From Hymenochaete sp. R1 (lineage: Eukaryota; Basidiomycota; Agaricomycetes; Hymenochaetales; Hymenochaetaceae), in contig JAFREE010000088.1 of NCBI GenBank assembly GCA_019400425.1, positions 39,168 through 103,167 on the forward strand: a stretch of DNA of 64,000 bases. Direction: 5' to 3'. The notes beneath the pieces are model-generated. The model was not told the origin of the DNA and searched no databases. It was given only the letters and a program-made list of their open reading frames with translations. Shown here piece by piece: positions 12,626 to 23,014 of the stretch (position 1 is its first letter; every line of letters starts with the position of its first letter). The position numbers were made by a program, and so were the translations under genes.

Positions 12626-13837
12626 TCAACGACCCCAGTCCGAATCTCCGTTGGAACGACTCGGCCTTTCAGAGTGACGACTCTCGCGATCATCACGCTT
12701 CCTATCACCGTAGTCTTCGCGAGAGCCCCTCTTGTCATAATCCCTGCGCGGAGGAGGCGATCTTGCCCGATCATCTCGGCGAGGAGAGAGAGAGCGACGG
12801 CGAGGCCTCTCGTCCCTGTAACGATCTTCACGGTCTCTCAAAGGACGATCACCTCTGTAACGTTCTCGATCATCACGGCGGAAATTGTCTGGCCCGCCAC
12901 GCTGAAACATCCGTCAGCAAGACAGATGTAAGTGAGTGTAGAATCCACGTACGTCTTCGTCTACGGTAACACGAACAACATTACCTCGAATCTCCTTGCC
13001 ATCAAGCTCTTTGGCAGCGAAGTCTGCGTCATCCCGAGAGGGATATTCAAGAACACTGGTGAAAGATTCGAAAATTAACTTATCGATGTACGTATAATTA
13101 CTCACCCACGTCCCGGAACATCGCGATCAATGTCTGAGAAAGATACGTTTCCGGCTTCGCGACCAAAATCTTTCAAATCCTGCGGAGGGGGAGGAGGTAA
13201 GGATAAATACCAGAAATAACCTACTGAAAGTGCAGGTTCTTTTGCTAACCTGCCAGCTGGTATCCCTATGAAGACCGTCGACTACAACCCTATGCCCCGG
13301 GGGACGCCTACTGCGGCTCGAAAAGCCTCCTCGGTCACCTCGGTCATACGAGTCGTAGGTCCGGCGGCTACCGGTTTCTTTCGCGAATTCAACAACGATT
13401 CTGTGCCCGCTCTTTCAGTTGAGCTCATTAAACAAGTAACAATTTTATATGAACGTACCGGCTACCCAAGAAGGACTTCCCATTGAGGTCACGAACAGCA
13501 TCTTCAGCATCCTTGATGACATAATCAGAATGTAGAAAACGGGTCGCGTCGCTACTCATCAACATACCCTCGCACTCTCAAACTCAACGAATCCGAAGCC
13601 TACGGTCCCAAAGTACAATGTAAGCAGACTCATCGTGACAAATGTCCAGCCACATCGGCATTCCACTGACCAGTCATAACCCGGACTTCAACCTTTGGCC
13701 CGTAGGGTTCAACAAGCCTCTCCAATTCATCCCGACGGGCGTCGGGAGCAAGTTCTGCGCAACACATATCAATCAAGTGTTTTCGAGCGATAATATGGAG
13801 TATTTTACGCACTTCCAAAATACAGACGACGGGACAT
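12626..13837 (-). CDS. SR-family splicing factor, two RRMs plus RS tail (SRSF1-like)
   Basis: This is a nuclear RNA-binding protein expected to act in spliceosome recruitment and mRNA export. Eight exons (13837-13813, 13754-13671, 13599-13568, 13511-13459, 13400-13250, 13179-13106, 13055-12953, 12901-12626) sum to exactly 265 residues. RRM1 starts RRLYFGKLAPDARRDELERL, contains FGFVEFESAR and AEDAVRDLNGKSFLGS, and ends IVVEFAKE. RRM2 carries HRDTSWQDLKDFGREAG; the SWQDLKD heptapeptide marks the pseudo-RRM of the SRSF1 group. The tail is Arg/Asp/Ser-rich (RRRSLSPRRDDRARSPPPRR) and ends NGDSDWGR. It is a charged RS/RD mix rather than a pure RS repeat. Exons 1 and 3 are only 25 and 32 nt. The exon 5 acceptor was set at 13401 because it alone restores SRIVVEFAKE. 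Confidence 0.92.
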
Positions 13838-14178
13838 AGTCGAGATGATGGGTGTTTGTAAGGAAGAAGCGAGGAGTGAATAAACGTTCACTGCGTTGAA
13901 AATATCGCTGATCGTCGGAGCCAAAAACTTTCAAACTCCGATGCCAAACGGACCCAAACACAAGCCCGCCACTGACTTGCAGAGCATCATATTGAATATT
14001 TCCATTTTGTCCATGCACCAATTTTTAGCTCTGTAGTCACAGTACCATTCAATAAAGGCAGTAACATAGAAAACAAAAATAGCGCATAATTGTACAAGGT
14101 AGATTATATGAGCGAATGACAGTTTAGAAACTCCATGTCGATGGAAGACAAAGGTGAGGAAAAGAACGGAGAAATATT
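13838..14178. other. SR-gene promoter region and NFS1 3' flank
   Basis: This 341-bp spacer lies between the SR-protein start and the NFS1 stop, both on the minus strand. It must hold the SR-gene promoter. No TATA box, repeat or coding exon is evident. Confidence 0.4.
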
Positions 14179-16165
14179 TTAGTGTTGTGCCCAATCAATC
14201 GTATTAATATCAATGCCTTCTTGAACCATCTCCCAAAGCGGGCTGTGATCAAGCAATCAGTAAGTCAATGGTAGGCCCCCAAACTGAGACTTTGCATACC
14301 TCATATCTCTCAACTTCTGCACGATGGCCGAAATCTTCTCCACGACATAATCGATTTCAGCCTCTGTCGTGAAGCGCCCGATACCAAACCGAAGCGAAGA
14401 GTGCGCCATGTCTTCAGCCGCACCAAGGGCGCGCAAGACGTAGGATGGTTCAAGGGAAGCCGATGTGCAGGCACTTCCTGAAGACAAGGCGACATCCTAT
14501 TTTTTCGAGCGTCAGGATCAAGAATACGTTGATGAACGAAGTAAATTCACCTTCAGAGCCATCAAAAGACTCTCTCCTTCGACATACGCAAAGCTTAGGT
14601 TCACACATCCCACATAACCACCAGCATCACCATTACGAATGACATGGGAAACACGAGCATTGATCCCGTCAATGAGACGCCGCGACAGCTGCGCTACTCG
14701 TGCATGGTCTCGCTACAGAAGTATAGTCAGTATGGACTATAGCATGACGACCGAAAACATGCAAATAAGAGAAAGCCTCCTCAGTACCCCTGCACGATAT
14801 GTCGTAGCGTAGCTGACCTAAAACGAGTACGATCATGATTGACCAAGCTCTCAATCACTCCGCTCCTTACGTAGCGCGTGCAATCTTCATCGCGGAAAAG
14901 AATCCAAAAAGAGCAAAAACGTGAATGAAAGGGCAGGTACTCACGGACATCTCTTCGTGGCAGATTCTTGCTGCCTCGCCCAACCCCACAACTAATGGAG
15001 TGGCAAGTGTTCCACTCCTTAATCCACGCTCCTGACCTCCGCCGTTGATAAGAGGCTCCAAGCGTACACGCGGCCTCCTACGGACATACGCAGCACCAAT
15101 TCCCTTCGGACCGTATAATTTATGACCAGAAATGCTCATAAGATCGACGTTCATTTCATTGACATCAATGGGAATCTTCCCGACAGCTTGTGCTGCATCC
15201 GTATGAAGGTAGACACCACGGTGCTTCCGTATGATAGCTCCAATTTCTTTGATAGGTTGAATGACACCAGTCTCATTGTTGACTGTCATGATCGATACAA
15301 GTGATGTGTCTGGTCGAATTGCAGCTTCAAGTTCGGCCAGGTCAATGACACCATTCTTTTGCACGGGAAGATACGTTACTTCGAAGCCTTCTTCCTGGAG
15401 CTTGCGGCATGAATCCAGCACACACTTATGCTCCTGAAATGCATATTGTTGAGTTGGACATTGCCACAAAAATAATTCGGTCAACTAACCGTTTGGGTCG
15501 TAATGATATGTTTCTTTTTATCTTTGTAGAAATGCGCAATACCCTTGATTGCCATGTTATTTGTTTCGGTTGCGCCAGAAGTAAACACGATATCTTTTGC
15601 CTCAGCGCCGATAAGGTCCGCAACATTCTATTCCAGCTATCAGAGCAGCCGACAAAAATGTTTTAAAACAGCTAAACACACCTTCCGAGCTTCGTCAATG
15701 GCTTTCTCTGCCTCCCAACCGTAGGCATGAGTCCTACTGTGTGGATTCCCGTACATATCAGTGAAGTAAGGCAGCATCGTATCTAAGACTCTCGGGTCCA
15801 TTGGCGTCGTCGCCTTTATGGATATGAGCAAGTACTTTGAATGACAGGTACAAAAAGCCGCACCTGCATATCAAGGTAAATGGGTCGAGTCTTGTCTTGT
15901 AAACTACCTTCCCGCTTTGGTACTTCAATTTTGAACCCGAACATGTCTTAGTAATTCTCATAAGAACAATTTTGACGAAACCTAATCATAATCATAAGAT
16001 ACCTGATCGGGGCGTGAAGTGTCCGTCATCCTGGAATGTGGATGGCAGGTCGACAATGCTTGCACGGTCTGCACTTGATGGTGTGATAAGTGTCCGGCGC
16101 GACCCGCAACAAGGCATATGAAGGGTACGACGGCGGACAGCAGACTTTGCGGCATTTGAAAGCAT
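14179..16165 (-). CDS. NFS1: Cysteine desulfurase, mitochondrial (Nfs1/IscS)
   Basis: Nfs1 is a PLP enzyme that releases sulfur from cysteine as a persulfide for Fe-S cluster assembly on Isu, and also for tRNA thiolation. The N-terminus [20 protein letters not shown] is a basic, hydroxylated mitochondrial presequence. Key segments are [52 protein letters not shown], and [20 protein letters not shown], which holds the PLP lysine. [12 protein letters not shown] follows, and then [20 protein letters not shown], the loop with the persulfide-carrying cysteine. The protein ends [10 protein letters not shown]…IDWAQH, as in fungal and animal Nfs1. Multiple introns are present. The last one joins RDM to SPLWEM and sets the stop at 14179. 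Confidence 0.96.
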
Positions 16166-16499
16166 TATTGCAAAGGATAGACCACTGAGTAGATGAGAGT
16201 TTAAGAGAAAGCCGTGGAGGAAAGAAGGAGGTCATCGTCAGTCCGTCGGGCGCACGGTGTCCCTCGGCAGATCACGTGTGTACTCAAGCGTGAGTAATCC
16301 AACACCAACACGGTCTGTCTTTGACTTGACTCCGAAAAGGACATGCTATGACAGAATAAGTGTTTTTTTTTTGCATAACGGAACATCGTCGTGTATTGTA
16401 CAGAGAGTGAGATACACAGATCCCAGGGAATTGCAACACCTTCAACCCGATCTAAATCCCCCAAAAGCAGGAAAAGACAACGCAATCATATACTCGCAA
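16166..16499. other. NFS1 promoter and cel6A 3' flank
   Basis: This 334-bp spacer lies between two minus-strand genes. It contains a T9 run near 16363. Short open frames here are antisense noise. No specific regulatory site was recognised. Confidence 0.4.
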
Positions 16500-18459
16500 T
16501 TATAGAGGGGGGTTGGCCTTTGACACTAAAGTCTCAAAGTAAGCCTGGAACCATGTCCCGGCTTCTGGTGCTGGTACGGTAGCATCAGACTGAATTAAAG
16601 TTAGTAAATTACGTTTGAAGATAACAACTAAAAAGCTTACCAAAGAGCATGTCGAGTCGTAACGTGGTGAGGAGCTGTTGCTTGTTCCATCAGATTCTCC
16701 TCCAGGTTTGACTGTAACATCGTAAGAATATAAAAACCAATGAAGTAATGAGTCAGCGAACATACCCCAAACGATTGAGTCGATAAGCGAGGATCCAGTA
16801 TTTGTAGTTGGGCGAGTCCCGAAGCCAGCTCCTTTAATATTGCACCAGTCTCCCCATTGCGCACGAAGGTTCTGCTGGCCAGCTCGTCCTTGGTCAACAA
16901 TGAAGTGAGCGGGGAATCCAGATGATTGTAATTCAGGGCTCAGTGCCTAAAAGGATACTCGTTTAAATGAGAAATGAAAGCAATCATTCAGTACGACGTA
17001 CGTTGATATAATGGATCTCATCGTAGTTCGGATTATTTTGCGTAATCGGGTCGGGGCTCGCGGCACTCAAAGCATTATAGTTAGCGACGTCTGAGAAGAA
17101 CTATGTGAGTTTCAGCACAACGTATTGCTGAAATAAGTTTACTAGTCGCTAGTCCACGGAGCTGGGCGGGCTTTCCGGCTGTTTGGTAGACTTGAGCAAA
17201 AAGTTGAGCTGCAGGCCCCAAGTTTGCGGGCCAGCCTAAACCAATCAAGTCAGCGCTTCTATATTTCTACGCGAAATCATAATTTACCGAGCCATCCTGC
17301 GTGGCCAGCGTCAAGGTAGAGGGTGGCATCGACAGCCGCAAGTTCCTGGATGGCATAGTTGGCTAGATTATTATAGTCAGCTAAGTTCACTTATAGGTTT
17401 AGTATACGTACTGCACTCAAGGTAAGCATCCTTGGAGTTTGCGCAGTTCGGATCTGAAAGGTTAGTGACAAGATTGGCGAGGGAATCAGGCTCAATGATC
17501 GCGACGACCTTAACGGATGGATAGTCTTCGTATCGATATTAAGAGATATTTTTATGAATCTGTCCGGTGGAGGCCACTTACTCTTGACAATCGCAACTAT
17601 CTGATCGATGTAATTCTTGTAGTTCGCAACACCATTATTAGCGATAGTAAATTCACCATTAGAAGCAAGCGCGTGACAATCTCTGTTGGGAAGATCATAT
17701 ATAACTGGGGGCAATAATTTTTCAGTTCAAGAGCAATAAAAAATATATGCATGTACTATACCAATGGGCATTATGATTTTTCCACCTTGCTTCGAGGCGT
17801 CAGACATATAGGTGTCGAGATCTGGGACCTTGGACAAGGAGTCCAACCAAATGAAAGTCGGGACCTGAGCCACACTCGCAGCTTTTGCCGAGAGCGACGA
17901 GTCAGTGATTTGCATAACCGCCGCGTCGACCTCATTTTGGTAGTACGGGCTGATGAATATCTGCAGGCGAAATAAGACATTAGAACGATAGCGAAGAGCT
18001 CACGCATGCGTAAACGACTCACATCAAACCCTTCGAACGGATTTCCCGCGTCTGGCGTCGACGATGAAGCTGGGGCAGAGCCCGTTGCTGTTGCAGACTG
18101 GGACGAGCTTGGAGCTACAGTTGTGGGTGCAGCCGAACCAGGGCTTGAAGTTCAAGAGTTAAAAGGCATCTAGCAAACATATGCGAGAACTCACAGGCAT
18201 TGCGAGTAGTAGTCATTGACTACCTGACATGTGGTTCCAGAAACACAACTTGTTGGGCCAGCTACCGATCTGTCAGAATAATGTCAAAGTAACACGATAA
18301 GTCGAGACTTACACCAGCCAATTCCACCACCTGAAAGAAAATGTTTTAAAAGAACAGTACTAAACCCGATTATGACTTACATTGTCCGTATTCAGATGCT
18401 TGCGCACTGACCAGGGGAATGAGTGCAATGAGCGAAGCTAGAGCTGCGAGTTTGAACAT
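16500..18459 (-). CDS. Cellobiohydrolase II, CBM1-GH6 (Cel6A)
   Basis: This secreted, inverting exo-glucanase releases cellobiose from the non-reducing ends of cellulose. [20 protein letters not shown] is a classic signal peptide. A CBM1 cellulose-binding module follows (YGQCGGIGW … [16 protein letters not shown]). Then comes a Ser/Thr/Ala/Pro linker ([20 protein letters not shown]) and the GH6 barrel. Visible GH6 signatures are [20 protein letters not shown] and [20 protein letters not shown]. By homology with Trichoderma Cel6A these hold the two catalytic-site aspartates. Also seen are [34 protein letters not shown] and [12 protein letters not shown]. About nine or ten short introns interrupt it, unusually dense for the window. 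The C-terminus is …[13 protein letters not shown]. The module order and intact catalytic residues suggest a working enzyme and a plant-litter or wood-decay lifestyle. Confidence 0.96.
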
Positions 18460-19468
18460 GGCGTAGAAAGTTGAAGAGAGACTATGACTTTGAATTTTGG
18501 AACATCCTCGTGCTCTGTTTTATACCTGGGTCCTTGCGCTTTTCTTCAACTTACTTGGCGTACAAAAAGCCCGGATTTTGGCCGATGAACCCTTGCGGAA
18601 GGAACTCGGAATCGTCGATACTAGCAACGAGTACATTTGAAAGGATGAAAACGTCAAGATACGTTGATTTTCTAGGTACGAGCTAGTCCAGACTTCATAA
18701 CACAAACTGGTTGAAGAAGGCATGTGACTGGCCATTCGCCTGGAGCAAATTTGGATCAGTGTGGCCAAATAGAGTCGGGCCTCGGTCTAACGGGTTAAGC
18801 TCGGTAGCCCCGAAAGATCCCAGTATTAGAAGCAGAAGCACTCAGACCCAAATAAAGGACAGAGTGCTGGCAAGTATTAGATGTTTTTCCGAGACGCGAT
18901 AGAGGAAACATACGCATCTGAAGAAAAATCGAGCTTATGTCCGACAGAAGACAGAAGTCGAAAGACAATGTCTCGACTAAGAAGCGCGAAGCTTATATTA
19001 CGCGATTGAACAAGTTGAGCTTCTTTTCCTCTCCAAGAAAGTGCTGCGGAGGACTTCTGCGGCATTATTAGTCAAAAACAACTACCTTATAACTTCAGTG
19101 TCACTTTATAATCGATGAAGAAGAAGTATACATACTGCTTTAATTACTGTTCCATCTCCCGCTCAAATACTACCGATACCGGGAGACCCAGATAGCGAAA
19201 CCAGACAGTGCCAAAAAAAAGCATTTCAAGAGCCAGTGCTACAGCATCCTTTCTACCAAGAAGCTGCCGAGATTAAGAGAATCGGACCGACGAGTATCTT
19301 GGCGACTCTGTCAAACCATATCATTGACCTTAGAAGCAGGGCGTTCCTAGAATCGTGACTCAACACTACAAATTTGTACGTACGTGGAGGAAAGAACTAT
19401 ATTTCGTATAAAATTCCTTTCCTTGCATCCGACTTGCGATCCATAAAGGCCCGCAAGTTCATATTACT
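18460..19468 (-). other. cel6A upstream region (about 1 kb), no gene seen
   Basis: This spacer separates the Cel6A start from the stop of the next minus-strand gene. It includes the cel6A promoter. Frames of up to 82 codons on either strand resemble nothing known. Catabolite-repression or cellulase-activator sites could lie here, but I could not assign any with confidence. Confidence 0.5.
18518..18524 (-). promoter_or_regulatory. TATA box of cel6A
   Basis: The minus strand reads GGTATAAAACAGAG, with TATAAAA about 60 nt upstream of the Cel6A ATG at 18459. That is a normal distance for a strongly inducible fungal secreted-enzyme gene with a short leader. Most other genes in the window lack an obvious TATA, which fits a regulated rather than housekeeping promoter. 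Confidence 0.6.
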
Positions 19469-20409
19469 TCAATGGGGTGGAGGTGGAAGAAGTGGTGGCG
19501 GTATATTTGCAGAGGGTGGCTTCGGAAATGCACCTGAGGTGGAGCCTAAAAGGCTCTTCGCTGGATTCTGCCCAGACTTGGCTTTACCTGGAATCGAAAT
19601 ACTGAAAGTTTGACCTTCCTTCAACGAGTAGTCTTTCTTTGGCTCTTGCGTGCTCGGAGCACTCTGCTCTTCTGGAGGAGGAGGATTCTGGCTAGCGAAG
19701 AATCTCCTGGTAGAAACATAAGATTAGGTTTACAGAATAGGAGAGAGGAACGTACTTTGTGTAGTCCTGCAATGACACGTCTAGAACCTATCAGCATACA
19801 TAATTCATGCCAAATCAAACCACTCACTGAAGTCAAAGCTATCAGTTCTCTCGGCAAAACCCATCCCAATGAAAGCCTTGTTCCCTGCATCTTCTACGCG
19901 TACTACGAAGTAACGCGAGGAGTCGAGTACGGCTTCCACGGATGGCTTGTTGGGATCATAAGGCGTCTTTGCGAAGACTGCAAAAGCTCATCGAATGCAT
20001 TCTCCTTAGTTTCTCGAAGTACTCACGTTCGCCTCAATAAGATATATGTATTAATACACATATCGCAATGCAATTGGTACCAAGACATACCAGTAGTCGC
20101 GTCCTCGAATTGCAGAATTACACCAGCTGACTTCTCAAGGATACGGAACCTTCCTTTCCAGAGCGGTTTAGCTAAATCGCCCCAGTCTTGAGCACGATGG
20201 CCTCAAAAACGGACCAGGTTCAACAAAAAGTTGCTTTCAATCACTGCTGACGCCGAAAGCATACCTTCGTTTTTCTTCAAAGGTGGAATTTTGTACACTG
20301 GTTTTATGTCAACCCAAGGTTGCAAGGCCTAGTCGACTTGCGCAAGCTGACCTGACACTTCTCGGCAGATATAAAGGATATGATCAATCTCGTCGTCCAC
20401 GTTGTCCAT
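19469..20409 (-). CDS. NECAP-like adaptin-ear-binding coat protein
   Basis: NECAP proteins bind the AP-2/AP-1 ear and tune clathrin-coat assembly in endocytosis. The reading starts [20 protein letters not shown]. It continues with [39 protein letters not shown] and FED. Then come [37 protein letters not shown] and [19 protein letters not shown]. These match the NECAP PH-like fold (IPP…GYRA.DW…W.GRLRI; SSRYFVIR; FIGIGF.DR.DAFDFN.SLQD). The C-terminal tail is Pro/Ser-rich and ends [14 protein letters not shown]. The protein is clearly spliced, with several introns between 19700 and 20350. Exon edges are approximate there. It runs divergently from UBLCP1. Confidence 0.88.
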
Positions 20410-20826
20410 CGCGACAATCCGCGTGAGTTGCAAGGGAGATGAGTGTTTGGTAGATAGAGAGATGGTCGATCGTCGAAGACACCGACGATAAACACCGCCT
20501 CAGTAGTCTACTAGTCTACGCGCGTCAACAACGCGAGCGCCACCAACATGCCATAGGCCATCTCTTTGATTTGGACCTTCATCAGACTCTCCAGCATCGT
20601 TTCGCCTGCTCCGCGTATTAGAATAAAACATTGCGTAGCTATATACAGAATAATCCGGCGAGGAAGACCAGGGAACAGCTTGGCGTCTATTTCCTCCTTT
20701 GTGTAGCTTTCACGCAGTAACGAAGTTCCTTTTTGGCCAGCGCTTATAATGAGTAATGCCGGACCGCCGCCGAATACAATCAAAGCCGAAGCAGTTGTCG
20801 CGGAAGCGCAGGTGCGAACATAATTC
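20410..20826. promoter_or_regulatory. Shared divergent promoter, NECAP / UBLCP1
   Basis: This is 417 bp between divergent start codons. A minus-strand frame of about 118 codons runs through it (20511-20867) but overlaps the UBLCP1 start and resembles nothing, so I treat it as chance. The spacer presumably carries both promoters and 5' UTRs. Confidence 0.45.
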
Positions 20827-22546
20827 ATGAAGAACTCTGAGGCAGATCTGACGTTGCTCAAGCTCACTGCGCCCTATACAGGTCCTCCTGAGGTCTGGGT
20901 CACTTTGAAGTTCGCATGGGCAGGTCAATCACATGAACTAGAGATCGCAGATTCAGACCGGTAACGTATTGATTCTCTATATGCACCAGACTTTCTGTCC
21001 TGAAAAGGTTACGGGCTGACAGTGTTGACGACTTGAAGGCGAAGCTATTTAGCTTGACCAATGTACCGCCAGAACGACAAAAGATCCTTGGTCTGGTTAA
21101 GGGAAAGCTCCCTCCAGATGGTGAAACGATGTGGGTAGCCGCATGATCTGCTCTTCATTGCCATCGTTTGACGCAACACCATTATTCAGTGGAAACTTGA
21201 AATTATCTACAGGAAAGAAGTTCTCGCTCGTAGGCACGCCATTGGGTAACGAGCTGAAGGATCCTTCTCGTGAGGAAGTTGATTACTTATAACATAATCT
21301 ACTTACACCCTTCCAAGAACTAGAGGATCAACCTGACGTGTTCAATGACCTTGATCTCGACTTTTCGGAGAATGCCAAAGCTACGCAAGCTTACCTTCAT
21401 GATAGACGAAACCAAAGGAAAATCAAGGACATCACCGACACTTTGCGTGGAAATGTTCATCTAATGAATCCCTTGCGAGAAGGAAAGAAATTGCTGGTCT
21501 TAGATATTGACTACAGTAAGTGTTCGTGGAAATTCCGGTCTATATGTAGATCACGAGGCCTTGCTTGCAGCCATTTTGGATACGAAACCCCTCCTTGAAG
21601 GGTCTCTTCCGTCTGTCGAATGCGCCCGGCCACACCTACACGAGTTTCTGGAAGCAATATATCCTCACTACGACATCTGTATCTGGTAAGCCTTATGTGC
21701 CAGTGATTCATGAATCAATCAACTTTTGACGTAGGTCGCAGACGAGTTGGATATGGCTAGAAACAAAACTACACGAGCTGGGTATGATTGGTTCGGACTC
21801 TGCCAAATACAAGGTAAGCTGTACTTTCAAAGTCGGTGTGAAGATGGATACTAACGCCATTTCAACCGGCAAAAAGATAAACTTCGGTGAGTCATCGTGC
21901 CGACTACTAACTATTTACTATCTTCATCCACGTATATGTACAGTACTCGACAAGACTTGTATGTTTCGAGTCTTCTCTATTCGCAACGGGCAGGAATTCC
22001 CGCACCACGTCAAACCCCTCAGAATCATCTGGAACCTCTTCCCACAATAGTACGCAACGTATTGGAACCCAGTCCATTATCACACCCTAACGCCCCATAT
22101 ATGCTACAGCAAAGCCTCTAATACCATACATGTTGATGATCTGGTACGTATTCTCCCCGGTCTACGGGAAAAACAGTCATAGCAACGCATTTCTTCCCAA
22201 TAGGGCCGCAACTTTGCTCTCAATCCGAGCCAGGGTCTCAAGATCAGTGCTTTCAAGGACGCCCACTCCACGCAAGCCATTGAGGATCGTGAACTTGCAA
22301 AGCTAGCGCGCTACATGGTGCACATTGCCACCGTCGAGGACCTCACGACGATTAATCACAAAGTAAGTAACTGGAATCTCTCGGGTTGAAGTGCGAGTCT
22401 GTGTGACTTATTTGGGAGGTGATGCCTGCTTTTCTTAACCTTCTGAGTAGGACTGGAAAAAGGTGGCGAGGGCGCTTCTTCCATCTACGAAGACTGCCAA
22501 GGCACATACGCCCGCTGCTGAAAATCCAACACCTCCCGCAAACTGA
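20827..22546 (+). CDS. Ubiquitin-like domain CTD phosphatase (UBLCP1), nuclear proteasome phosphatase
   Basis: This HAD-family serine phosphatase binds 26S proteasomes through its UBL domain and dephosphorylates proteasome subunits in the nucleus. The start MKNSEADLTLLKLTAPYTGP leads directly into the UBL strand VTLKFAWAGQSHELEIADSD. VDDLKAKLFSLTNVPPERQK and ILGLVKGKLPPDGETM follow. The phosphatase motif LLVLDIDYT is split: intron removal between 21514 and 21570 creates DIDYT, the DxDxT nucleophile motif. Downstream are ECARPHLHEFLEAIYPHYDI, QTSWIWLETKLHELGM and, near the end, HVDDLGRNFALNPSQGLKIS. Family members typically end soon after KDWKKVARALL, and this protein does (…PAAENPTPPAN). I chose this ATG because it is in frame with the UBL and needs no extra intron. 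Confidence 0.93.
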
Positions 22547-23014
22547 AGGCAAAACATGATGGAGCGATGTTCAGAGTCGTCTAGGGAGCGTTTCCCCTAT
22601 TTCAGAGACAGTTTTCCCGAGACATTTTCTTTTTGTTCGATACTATGTCGGTGTACATTATATACACGTACCAAGAAAACAACTAAATGGACAATGGCAT
22701 TCGAAAGCCAAACGAACAGACGCTATGGAGATACACGTAGTAAAACCTGAATACAAGAGCCACAACATTATCAGCGATAGATAAAAACAATAAATCCACT
22801 TGCGTTTTTTGAACGAACAGCGTGGAGTTAAGAGAGAAAGCGGGGGAAGGGGAAAGTAATAACGATGAATAAAGCAAAGCGAAACACAAAACTCAGACCG
22901 ACATTCGAGAAAGCTATGAACACAAGCACAAATAAGTTGGATATATCAGGTATATGTACCGTCTCCTAAAGAAATGGTGTATGTTTTTCCATCGTAAAAT
23001 GATCGCACGACACA
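22547..23014. other. Convergent intergenic region, no gene seen
   Basis: This holds the 3' flanks of UBLCP1 and the Asteroid-like gene. It is AT-rich, with an AATAAA-like element near 22790 (acaataaatcc). No coding frame was supported. Confidence 0.5.

Noticed and set aside
20511..20867. 118-codon minus-strand frame in the NECAP/UBLCP1 spacer
   Set aside because: It overlaps the UBLCP1 start exon and has no recognisable similarity or leader of its own.
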